Origin: an uncultured Clostridia bacterium
Lineage (GTDB): Bacteria; Bacillota; Clostridia; Oscillospirales; Oscillospiraceae
Reading direction: 5' to 3'
Assembly (NCBI GenBank): GCA_945927915.1
Contig: CAMEMX010000077.1
Span: forward strand, 1 to 7,021
Length of the DNA: 7,021 bases
The position numbers and the translations under genes were made by a program. The notes beneath the pieces were generated by a model. It ran no database searches. It was not told the DNA's origin and was given only the letters and a program-made list of their open reading frames with translations. This document shows, in pieces, positions 1 to 4,838 of the stretch. Position 1 is the first letter of the stretch. Each line of letters begins with the position of its first letter.

Positions 1-529
1 CCGAGTAGCCGCCGAAGTGCGCGGCGATGACCGTGAGCTTCGGGAAACGGCGCAGCAGCGGCAGGAGCTGTTCGGGGTTGGAGAAGCTGTAGCGGCGGTC
101 GCCCGTGTGCAAAAGCAGGGGCAAAACGCCCTCGCACTGCTCGCACAGGGCAAAGCATTCCTTGCTGTCGAGCCGGAAGCGCTGAATGTCGGGGTGCAGC
201 TTGACGCCGTGCAGCCCCAGCTCGCGCAGGTGCGCGATGTCCCCGGTCAGCGTCTCGCTCTGCGGGTGCAGCGCGCCGAAGCCGTAGAGCCGGTCAGGAA
301 ACTGCGCGACCTCCGCGGCGATGAATTCGTTGATGTGCCGCACCTGCTCCGGCTTGGTCGCAACGGACTGGACGAGAAACCGGCCGATCCCCTCGCCCTC
401 GGCAAAGAGGGTCTGCACCGTGCCGTCGTAGGTCCTGCCGAGGTTGTCATAGAAGGTCGCGGTCGCGGCGGCGGCCTTCTGCGCGATCTTCGCGGGATAG
501 ATGTGGCAATGTGCGTCGAAAACCTTCAT
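1..529 (-). CDS. Amidohydrolase-2 family metal-dependent hydrolase (C-terminus cut by window edge)
   Basis: The visible 176 N-terminal residues read as a TIM-barrel metal-dependent hydrolase of the amidohydrolase-2 type. The start MKVFDAHCHIYP carries the strand-1 HxH metal site (His7, His9, after Asp5). Further along come GVKLHP (Lys110, His112), LLLHTGD (His141) and IAAHFGG (His171), which fit the later metal or catalytic positions of the barrel. Members are usually about 270-300 residues, so the missing part should hold the final catalytic Asp. The substrate cannot be named; family members include decarboxylases and hydrolases of small cyclic or aromatic compounds. The start ATG (529-527) overlaps the TGA stop of the upstream dipeptidase gene by one base (TGATG), so the two are probably co-transcribed and translationally coupled. 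No signal peptide is visible, so a cytoplasmic enzyme is inferred. Family is fairly sure; function is unknown. Confidence 0.85.
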   Translation of the reverse strand, partial: MKVFDAHCHIYPAKIAQKAAAATATFYDNLGRTYDGTVQTLFAEGEGIGRFLVQSVATKPEQVRHINEFIAAEVAQFPDRLYGFGALHPQSETLTGDIAHLRELGLHGVKLHPDIQRFRLDSKECFALCEQCEGVLPLLLHTGDRRYSFSNPEQLLPLLRRFPKLTVIAAHFGGYS

Positions 530-1944
530 CACAGGCGCTCCAAAACCGCGACGAGATAGTCCCACGTCCGCGCGACCGAGCCGATGTCCAGCCGTTCGCG
601 GCTGGTGTGGATGTCGTGCATCTGCGGGCCGAAGGAGACGGCGTCCAGTCCCTTGAGCCGGTCGGAGAAGATGCCGCATTCCAGCCCCGCGTGGATGGCC
701 TCGACGACCGGCGCTTTGCCGTAGAGCGTGCGGTAGACGTCCACCATGGTATCGCGCAAGCGCGATTCCTTCTGATATTCCCACGCGGGATACTCGCCGG
801 ACTGCGAATAGTCCGCGCCATAGCGTCTGCCGGTATCCCGTAAGGTGTCGATCAGCGCCGCCTTCTCGGCGTTGACCGAGCTGCGCACGGAGAAGGTCAT
901 CCGCACTTCGTTTTCTTTGGTCGTGAGGATGCCGAGGTTCAGCGAGGTCTGCACCAGACCCTCGATGTCCGCGCTCATCGCCTGCACGCCGTTGGGCAGG
1001 GCGTTCAGCAGCCCCAGCACAGCATCGGAAGCCTCCAGCGTCATGGCGGGCATGGCGCTTTCGGCTTTTTCGCAGACAAATTGGGCCGCCGTCTCGGTCG
1101 CAGGAAGGGTCTTTTTTACCTCCTCCGCCGCGGCGGCAAACGCCGCCTCGGGCGCGTCAATCAGCACCAGCGCCTCACTTGCGCGCGGGATGGCGTTGTC
1201 CTTGCTGCCGCCGTCAATCGAGATCAGGCGCACGGGCAGCTTGGCGAGGATCGCGGCAAGCACCTTGTTGGCGTTGGCTCTGCCCTTGTTGATCTCCACG
1301 CCGCTGTGGCCGCCGGTCAGACCGCGCACGGCCATGCGCCAGACCTGCCCCGGCGCGTTTTCGCGCGTGACCGGGCGTGTCAGGCAGCTCGTCGCGCCGC
1401 CGGCGCAGCTCACGGTCAGGATGCCCTCATCCTCGGAGTCGCAGTTGAGCAGCACGCGCCCTTGCAGCACGGACATATCCATCGCGTCCGCGCCGAGCAT
1501 ACCGATCTCCTCGTCGACGGTAAAGACCGCCTCGATGGGCGGGTGCTTCAGCGTGTCCGACGCCAGGATCGCCAGCGCGTAAGCGACCGCGATGCCGTCG
1601 TCGCCGCCGAGGGTCGTGCCCTCCGCGAAAATATACCGCCCGTCGTGGCGCAGGCGCAGGCCGTCTTTGGTAAAGTCGATGTCGCAATCGGCGTCCTTTT
1701 CGCAGACCATGTCCAGATGACCCTGTAAAATGACGGTCGGATGATCCTCATAGCCCTTCGACGCGGGCTTGTAAATGACCACGTTGTTGTGCTCGTCCTG
1801 CACATAGCGCAGCCCGTGCGTCTGCGCAAAGCGGACACAGTAGTCCGAGATGCGCTTCGTGTCGCGCGAGCCGTGCGGGATGGCGCAAAGCGCTTCAAAA
1901 TAATGCAGCGCCTCCTGCGGGCGCAGTCCCTCCAAAATTGCCAT
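529..1944 (-). CDS. pepD: Aminoacyl-histidine dipeptidase (Xaa-His / cytosolic non-specific dipeptidase), peptidase family M20
   Basis: This 471-residue protein is a two-zinc cytosolic dipeptidase that hydrolyses Xaa-His and other unblocked dipeptides, feeding amino acids back from peptide uptake or turnover. All expected metal and catalytic positions are visible: GHLDMV (His76, Asp78), GGDDG (bridging Asp115), VDEEIG (catalytic Glu145, metal Glu146), NCDSEDEG (Asp169) and, near the C-terminus, GPQMHDIHT (His443). The spacing is close to that of E. coli-type PepD (about 485 residues). The lid domain is inserted at roughly 185-380 and carries GGHSGVEINKG (His213). I chose the ATG at 1944 because GGAGG lies 7 bases upstream. 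An in-frame extension to 2088 would add 48 residues unlike the family and run across the promoter. The gene has its own sigma-A-type promoter at 1975-2003 and overlaps the next gene by one base. No signal peptide is seen. Confidence 0.95.
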   Translation of the reverse strand: MAILEGLRPQEALHYFEALCAIPHGSRDTKRISDYCVRFAQTHGLRYVQDEHNNVVIYKPASKGYEDHPTVILQGHLDMVCEKDADCDIDFTKDGLRLRHDGRYIFAEGTTLGGDDGIAVAYALAILASDTLKHPPIEAVFTVDEEIGMLGADAMDMSVLQGRVLLNCDSEDEGILTVSCAGGATSCLTRPVTRENAPGQVWRMAVRGLTGGHSGVEINKGRANANKVLAAILAKLPVRLISIDGGSKDNAIPRASEALVLIDAPEAAFAAAAEEVKKTLPATETAAQFVCEKAESAMPAMTLEASDAVLGLLNALPNGVQAMSADIEGLVQTSLNLGILTTKENEVRMTFSVRSSVNAEKAALIDTLRDTGRRYGADYSQSGEYPAWEYQKESRLRDTMVDVYRTLYGKAPVVEAIHAGLECGIFSDRLKGLDAVSFGPQMHDIHTSRERLDIGSVARTWDYLVAVLERL

Positions 1945-1951
1945 GGTGTCG

Positions 1952-1956
1952 CCTCC
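1952..1956 (-). promoter_or_regulatory. Ribosome binding site deciding the pepD start
   Basis: The minus strand reads GGAGG here, 7 bases before the ATG at 1944. This fixes the start downstream of a longer open frame that reaches 2088. Confidence 0.85.
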
Positions 1957-1974
1957 AAGATTTATTTTTCCGTT

Positions 1975-2003
1975 ATCATACCACATTTTTCGCGCGCATA
2001 CAA
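1975..2003 (-). promoter_or_regulatory. Sigma-A-type promoter of the pepD-amidohydrolase operon
   Basis: On the minus strand a -35 TTGTAT (2003-1998) is followed by exactly 17 bases and a -10 TATGAT (1980-1975). A TG one base upstream makes it an extended -10 (TGGTATGAT). The predicted start near 1968 leaves a leader of roughly 25 bases with the GGAGG site in it. No operator-like inverted repeat is obvious. Confidence 0.8.
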
Positions 2004-2034
2004 CAGCATTTTTCCGCAAAAGCCGCCCTTGGGC

Positions 2035-2063
2035 TTTACAAATCGCGCCTGCCGCGTTACAAT
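2035..2063 (+). promoter_or_regulatory. Sigma-A-type promoter of the 174-residue membrane protein gene
   Basis: TTTACA (2035-2040), a 17-base spacer and TACAAT (2058-2063) make a near-consensus promoter. Transcription would start near 2070, giving a very short leader that holds the AGGAG at 2072-2076. It is back to back with the pepD promoter, with 31 bases between the two -35 elements. Confidence 0.75.
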
Positions 2064-2086
2064 GGCAAAAAAGGAGTTGAGCCTGC

Positions 2087-2611
2087 ATGAGCTATATCGT
2101 CCGCCCGAAAAACGGGTTCGCCGTCGCCTCGATGGCGCTGATGGCGGTGTTTGCCGCCCTGCGCGTGTACTGCTTCCATGACCTTTCCGGCTTCTGGGCG
2201 TGGGCGTACCTCTATGTGCCGGTCGGCGCCGCGGTGCTGTTCGTGGCGTTTTTGCTGCTGTTCGGACGGCGGACGTTGCTGCCGCTGTGCCTGCCCGTCG
2301 CGGGCGGCGTCGCGTTTTTCATCGTCAAAGCGTTCACGTTCGCCTCCCCGCTGCACACGGCGCTGTGCTGCGCGCTGTATATGGCGGTGCTGCTTCTGAC
2401 GTGCCTGACCTTCTTCGGCCTTCTGCGGACGAAGTACCTGCTCTATCCCCTGTACGGTCTGCCGTTGCTGGCGCACATCGGGATGGACGTCTACGAGCTG
2501 TTCTTTGCCGCCGAGCGCACACCGTTTGCGGCGCTGCTGCCGGAAATGTCGGTGCTGTGCATCATGGCTGCCCTGCTCTGCCTCGCCTTCGCCATGGAGA
2601 AGCAGAAGTAA
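2087..2611 (+). CDS. Multi-pass membrane protein of unknown function
   Basis: I do not recognise this 174-residue protein. The sequence shows a short polar N-terminus (MSYIVRPKNG) and then about five or six hydrophobic segments, roughly residues 11-29, 38-60, 64-82, 88-112, perhaps 118-140, and 146-169, ending in the charged tail EKQK. It is therefore an integral cytoplasmic-membrane protein with short loops. Positive residues (RR at 61-62, R114/K116) suggest some loops lie on the cytoplasmic side. There is no recognisable catalytic or transporter motif. AGGAG at 2072-2076 lies 10 bases before the ATG, and a good promoter lies just upstream. The gene is monocistronic: it diverges from pepD and converges on proS, with a repeat cluster directly after its TAA. 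No function can be inferred from these neighbours. Confidence 0.85.
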   Translation: MSYIVRPKNGFAVASMALMAVFAALRVYCFHDLSGFWAWAYLYVPVGAAVLFVAFLLLFGRRTLLPLCLPVAGGVAFFIVKAFTFASPLHTALCCALYMAVLLLTCLTFFGLLRTKYLLYPLYGLPLLAHIGMDVYELFFAAERTPFAALLPEMSVLCIMAALLCLAFAMEKQK

Positions 2612-2618
2612 CACCCCT

Positions 2619-2655
2619 GTAGGGGCGGGTTCGTTGAACGGATCGCAGCCTTGCC
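2619..2655. repeat. Truncated GTAGGG repeat arm
   Basis: Eight bases after the membrane protein stop, GTAGGGGCGGG begins the same way as the two complete modules that follow. It includes a small hairpin (GTTC/GAAC, 2629-2639), and the next module starts directly at 2656. No core sequence is attached, so I read it as the remaining arm of a third, deleted copy. The preceding CCCC and the GGGG within it (2614-2625) also form a short stem, which could help end transcription, but no T-run follows. Confidence 0.45.
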
Positions 2656-2768
2656 GTAGGGCGCGACGACTCGGCGCGCCGGCGCAGGAACTACCGAATG
2701 CGTGCAAACCCGTTCGTCTGCACCGTCTGCCGCTGCGCGGAACGGCACGCCCGGTGGTCGTGCCCTAC
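2656..2768. repeat. Repeat module A: 113 bp, hairpin arms around a 57-bp core
   Basis: The module starts GTAGGGC and ends GCCCTAC. Its end segments 2656-2680 and 2744-2768 are inverted copies, matching at 20 of 25 positions. Each arm also folds alone into a 6-bp stem with a 9-base loop: GGCGCG/CGCGCC on the left and GGCACG/CGTGCC on the right. The change between arms swaps a G-C pair for an A-T pair at the same stem position, so pairing is kept. The core 2684-2740 recurs in module B at 49 of 57 positions. No reading frame with coding character is present. It looks like a MITE-like or REP-like intergenic repeat; family membership needs a genome-wide search. Confidence 0.7.
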
Positions 2769-2791
2769 GAATCGTCTATCGTAGTTGCTCC

Positions 2792-2904
2792 GTAGGGGAC
2801 GCCGTCCCCGGCGTCCCGCGTGCAGGAACTACCGACTGCGCACGAATTTGTTCGTCTGTACCGTCTGCCGCTGCGCGGGCGGCGGGGGCATGCCCCCGCC
2901 CTAC
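2792..2904. repeat. Repeat module B: 113 bp, second copy with different hairpin arms
   Basis: This module has the same length and GTAGGG...CCCTAC ends as module A, and shares its 57-bp core (2822-2878, starting GCAGGAACTACCGA and ending CTGCCGCTGCGCGG). Its arms are unlike those of A in sequence but are still hairpins. The left arm is a 9-bp stem GGGACGCCG/CGGCGTCCC (2796-2804 with 2809-2817) around a TCCC loop. The right arm is a perfect 20-bp palindrome at 2881-2900 (GGCGGGGGCA/TGCCCCCGCC). A 23-base spacer separates the two modules. The strong GC hairpins could slow or stop transcription arriving from either convergent neighbour, but no T-run follows them. Confidence 0.7.
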
Positions 2905-2933
2905 AATGAAAAATCGTTCGCGTCAGTGAACAC

Positions 2934-2982
2934 ATTACCTATTCACTATTCGCTGTTCTCTGTTCCCTGTTCACTATTCAAC
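2934..2982. repeat. Heptanucleotide tandem repeat, about 7 degenerate units
   Basis: Seven consecutive 7-base units can be laid out from 2934. The middle five (2941-2975) fit RTTCNCT, and the first (ATTACCT) and last (ATTCAAC) are degenerate. On the minus strand the unit reads AGNGAAY. An inverted copy AGTGAAC at 2925-2931 could pair with GTTCACT at 2969-2975. The tract is AT-richer than its surroundings and does not code. It lies 27 bases from the proS terminator. Confidence 0.7.
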
Positions 2983-3008
2983 CCGTAATGGCAGAAACAG
3001 GGCTCACG

Positions 3009-3041
3009 CAAAAACCGAGGCAGAGCTTACGCTCCGCCTCG
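3009..3041 (-). terminator. Rho-independent terminator of proS
   Basis: On the minus strand an 11-bp stem (arms 3041-3031 and 3026-3016, CGAGGCGGAGC with GCTCTGCCTCG) closes a GTAA tetraloop of the GNRA type and is followed by a five-T run (3014-3010). One pair is G-U on the minus strand but would be an A-C mismatch on the plus strand, so the structure belongs to the proS transcript. It begins 21 bases after the proS stop. Confidence 0.88.
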
Positions 3042-3062
3042 TTTCTTTCGTATTTGCCACGA

Positions 3063-4499
3063 TCAGTACGCCACGCCCCAGTAGATCATGGTCTTGGCTT
3101 CCCTGCCGCAGACGGCGCACTTGTCTCCGAGCTTCTCCTGCGCGAAGGGCATACAGCGGCTGGACATTCCGGCCTCCTCCTTCATGCGGATCTCGCAGGC
3201 CTCGTCGCCGCACCACATCGTGCGGATGAAGCCGCCGTGCTCCTGCTGCAGGCGCTTGGCCTCCTCGAGCGTCCCGGCGTCGTAGATGTGGTCGGTCAGG
3301 TTCTTCTTCGCCTTTTCAAACATCCCGTGATGCACGGCGTCCAGAAGCGCTTCCGCCTTCGCCTCCAGCTCGTCGAGGCTGACGAAGGTCTTTTCGCCGT
3401 TGTCGCGGCGGACGAGGACGCACTGGTTGTTCTCGATGTCCTTCGGGCCGAGCTCCAGACGCAGCGGCACGCCCTTCATCTCATACTCGGCGAACTTCCA
3501 GCCGGGGCTCTGCTCGCTCTCGTCGATCTTGACGCGGATGCCGGCGGCCTTCAGGCGCTCGGCGACCTCGCGCGCCTTGTCCAGAACGCCCTGCTTGTGC
3601 ATGGCGATCGGGATGACCACGAGCTGCACGGGCGCGATCTTCGGCGGCAGCACCAGGCCGCTGTTGTCGCCGTGGGTCATGATGATGCCGCCGATCAGGC
3701 GGGTCGAGACGCCCCACGAGGTCTGATGCGGGAATGCCTGCTGGTTGTTTTTGTCGGTGAAGTGGATGTCAAACGCCTTGGCGAAGCCGTCGCCGAAATA
3801 GTGGGACGTGCCCGCCTGCAGCGCCTTGCGGTCGTGCATCATGCACTCGATGGTATACGTCGCCTCGGCGCCGTTGAATTTTTCCTTTTCGGTCTTTTTG
3901 CCGCGCGTGACGGGCATGGCAAGCACGTTTTCGCAGAAGTCGGCATAGACGTTGAGCATCCGCTCGGTCTCCTCGCGGGCCTCTTCGGCGGTGGCATGCA
4001 TGGTGTGGCCCTCCTGCCAGAGGAACTCGCGGTGGCGCAGGAAGGGACGGCTGGTCTTCTCCCAGCGCAGGACGCTGCACCACTGGTTATACATCTTCGG
4101 CAGGTCGCGCCAGGAATGGATGATGTCGCGGTAATGCTCGCAGAACAGCGTCTCCGACGTCGGGCGGATGCAGTAGCGCTCCTCCAGCTTGTCGTTGCCG
4201 CCCATCGTGACCCACGCGCACTCCGGCGCGAAGCCCTCGACGTGATCCTTCTCCTTTTGCAGCAGGGATTCCGGGATCAGCATGGGCATATAGACGTTCT
4301 CCGCGCCCGTCTTCTTAAACTCGGCGTCCAGCAGCTTCTGGATGTTCTCCCAGATCGCGTAGCCGTACGGGCGGTAGATGAACATTCCCTTGATGGAGGA
4401 ATAGTCGATCAGCTCCGCCTTCTTGCACACGTCGGTGTACCACTGGGCGAAGTCGACCTCCATATCCGTGATCTGTTCGACCTTCTTTTCCTTTGCCAT
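3063..4499 (-). CDS. proS: Prolyl-tRNA synthetase, archaeal/eukaryotic-like type without editing insertion
   Basis: The 478-residue class II synthetase charges tRNA-Pro with proline in the cytoplasm. Visible parts in order are: motif 1 region around [16 protein letters not shown] (38-53); the proline/ATP site IRPTSET (111-117, Thr114 and Glu116 region); motif 2 [20 protein letters not shown] (145-164); [14 protein letters not shown] (258-271) leading into motif 3 [13 protein letters not shown] (274-286); an anticodon-binding domain (about 290-400); and a C-terminal zinc-type domain with C430-X4-C435 and C461-X2-C464. It ends in WGVAY, with the terminal Tyr typical of this type. Length fits the archaeal-like class (about 477-480), not the E. 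coli class (about 570), and no INS editing domain is present between motifs 2 and 3. The start ATG has AGGAAG 7 bases upstream. The leader is about 40 bases, too short for a T-box. A terminator follows at 3009-3041. Confidence 0.97.
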   Translation of the reverse strand: MAKEKKVEQITDMEVDFAQWYTDVCKKAELIDYSSIKGMFIYRPYGYAIWENIQKLLDAEFKKTGAENVYMPMLIPESLLQKEKDHVEGFAPECAWVTMGGNDKLEERYCIRPTSETLFCEHYRDIIHSWRDLPKMYNQWCSVLRWEKTSRPFLRHREFLWQEGHTMHATAEEAREETERMLNVYADFCENVLAMPVTRGKKTEKEKFNGAEATYTIECMMHDRKALQAGTSHYFGDGFAKAFDIHFTDKNNQQAFPHQTSWGVSTRLIGGIIMTHGDNSGLVLPPKIAPVQLVVIPIAMHKQGVLDKAREVAERLKAAGIRVKIDESEQSPGWKFAEYEMKGVPLRLELGPKDIENNQCVLVRRDNGEKTFVSLDELEAKAEALLDAVHHGMFEKAKKNLTDHIYDAGTLEEAKRLQQEHGGFIRTMWCGDEACEIRMKEEAGMSSRCMPFAQEKLGDKCAVCGREAKTMIYWGVAY

Positions 4500-4515
4500 T
4501 TTTTATCTTCCTTTC

Positions 4516-4528
4516 CCGCATACTGCGG
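4516..4528 (-). other. Small hairpin in the proS leader
   Basis: CCGCA and TGCGG pair around a 3-base loop, ending 3 bases before the AGGAAG ribosome binding site (4512-4507). The stem is only 5 bp, so a regulatory role is speculative. Confidence 0.3.
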
Positions 4529-4546
4529 CATTATACTCTGTTTTTT

Positions 4547-4555
4547 ATTATATCA
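4547..4555 (-). promoter_or_regulatory. Probable extended -10 promoter of proS
   Basis: The minus strand reads TGATATAAT (4555-4547), a perfect extended -10. A second TATAAT lies at 4535-4530. A perfect TTGACA is present at 4565-4560 but is only 7 bases from the first -10 and 24 from the second, so neither pair has normal spacing. The extended -10 is the most credible single element, and a start near 4540 would give a leader of about 40 bases. Confidence 0.6.
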
Positions 4556-4601
4556 CGTCTGTCAAGTGGCGGCATAGAATGGGATGCAAAAGTTTTCTCC
4601 C

Positions 4602-4608
4602 AAGGAGG
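4602..4608 (+). promoter_or_regulatory. Ribosome binding site deciding the small RHH-like gene start
   Basis: AAGGAGG, a near-perfect anti-16S match, lies 8 bases before the ATG at 4617. The upstream in-frame ATG at 4584 has no such site. Confidence 0.8.
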
Positions 4609-4616
4609 CCGCAGCC

Positions 4617-4769
4617 ATGGTGCAGTTTACCATCGTCCTTGACCCCGTCGTCGCCGCGTTTTACCGCCACGTCGCGGAGCTGACGGGGATCCCCGTCGAG
4701 ACCGTGCTCGCCGACGCGCTTTTCAAGCTCGCCGGGGAGCTTTCTTTGGAAGCCACACGGAAAATGTAG
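4617..4769 (+). CDS. Small 50-residue protein with ribbon-helix-helix-like layout
   Basis: This short protein starts MVQFTIVLDP and ends EATRKM. By eye it shows one beta-strand (QFTIVLD, 3-9), a helix (PVVAAFYRHVAELTG, 10-24), a turn at GIP and a second helix (VETVLADALFKLAGELS, about 27-43). That strand-helix-helix order, with the LxxxTG-x-P-x-E-x-V pattern, resembles ribbon-helix-helix DNA-binding proteins, which act as dimers, but the strand has few basic residues for DNA contact. The coding reality rests on the perfect AAGGAGG 8 bases upstream and GC-rich third positions like the neighbours. It diverges from proS and sits 69 bases before the serine ammonia-lyase gene. I find no clear plus-strand promoter for it. 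The fold assignment is inference; its target and role are unknown. Confidence 0.7.
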   Translation: MVQFTIVLDPVVAAFYRHVAELTGIPVETVLADALFKLAGELSLEATRKM

Positions 4770-4776
4770 TTTCCGT
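4757..4776 (+). terminator. Weak hairpin across the small gene's stop codon, possible terminator
   Basis: ACGGAAA (4757-4763) pairs with TTTCCGT (4770-4776) around a 6-base loop that contains most of the stop region (TAG at 4767-4769). The following CATTGTATTTTG is T-rich but interrupted. With a 7-bp stem of only three G-C pairs it would be a weak terminator. It ends 2 bases before the -35 of the next promoter. Confidence 0.35.
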
Positions 4777-4778
4777 CA

Positions 4779-4807
4779 TTGTATTTTGTACAAAAATCTG
4801 CTACAAT
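4779..4807 (+). promoter_or_regulatory. Sigma-A-type promoter of the serine ammonia-lyase / ychF operon
   Basis: TTGTAT (4779-4784), a 17-base spacer and TACAAT (4802-4807) form a good promoter. The predicted start near 4814 gives a leader of about 25 bases, so the operon can be transcribed apart from the small upstream gene. Confidence 0.8.
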
Positions 4808-4825
4808 GTTACCGAATATAAAGAC

Positions 4826-4830
4826 AGAGG
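4826..4830 (+). promoter_or_regulatory. Ribosome binding site deciding the serine ammonia-lyase start
   Basis: AGAGG (in AGAGGTGA) lies 8 bases before the ATG at 4839. The longer in-frame TTG start at 4779 falls inside the promoter -35, so it cannot be used from this transcript. Confidence 0.8.
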
Positions 4831-4838
4831 TGAATCGG

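Noticed and set aside
845..1582. Open frame of 245 codons on the plus strand inside pepD
   Set aside because: It is antisense to the M20 dipeptidase and has no recognisable domain; Ser/Ala/Arg-rich as expected from GC-rich antisense.
1945..2088. Longer pepD start at 2088
   Set aside because: The added 48 residues do not resemble the family and would cover the pepD promoter, while GGAGG sits 7 bases before the ATG at 1944.
2057..2707. Open frame on the minus strand across the membrane protein gene and repeats
   Set aside because: It is Gln/Arg/His-rich, antisense to a hydrophobic gene with promoter and ribosome binding site, and runs into repeat DNA.
2684..2878. CRISPR-like direct repeats
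   Set aside because: There are only two copies, each 57 bp and 86% identical, lying inside larger inverted-repeat modules; no regular spacer series and no cas gene.
2769..2919. AATCGT on both sides of module B as a target-site duplication
   Set aside because: The copies at 2770-2775 and 2912-2917 are 16 and 7 bases away from the module ends, so they do not abut the element; a 6-bp match is likely chance.
2785..2988. Short plus-strand frames in the gap between the membrane gene and proS
   Set aside because: They consist of the repeat modules and heptamer array, have no ribosome binding site and no protein-like composition.
2988..4577. Open frame of 529 codons on the plus strand across all of proS
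   Set aside because: It is exactly antisense to a full-length prolyl-tRNA synthetase with every family motif. The low-complexity Leu/Ala/Val/Arg/Asp composition is typical of the antisense of GC-rich genes.
4575..4580. TAGAAT as a -10 for the small RHH-like gene
   Set aside because: No -35-like hexamer at 16-18 bases and no extended -10, so I left it out as a promoter.
4779..4838. Longer sdaA start at the TTG at 4779
   Set aside because: That codon lies in the -35 element of the sdaA promoter, and the family begins at MKSIRDVYKIGKGPSSSHT.
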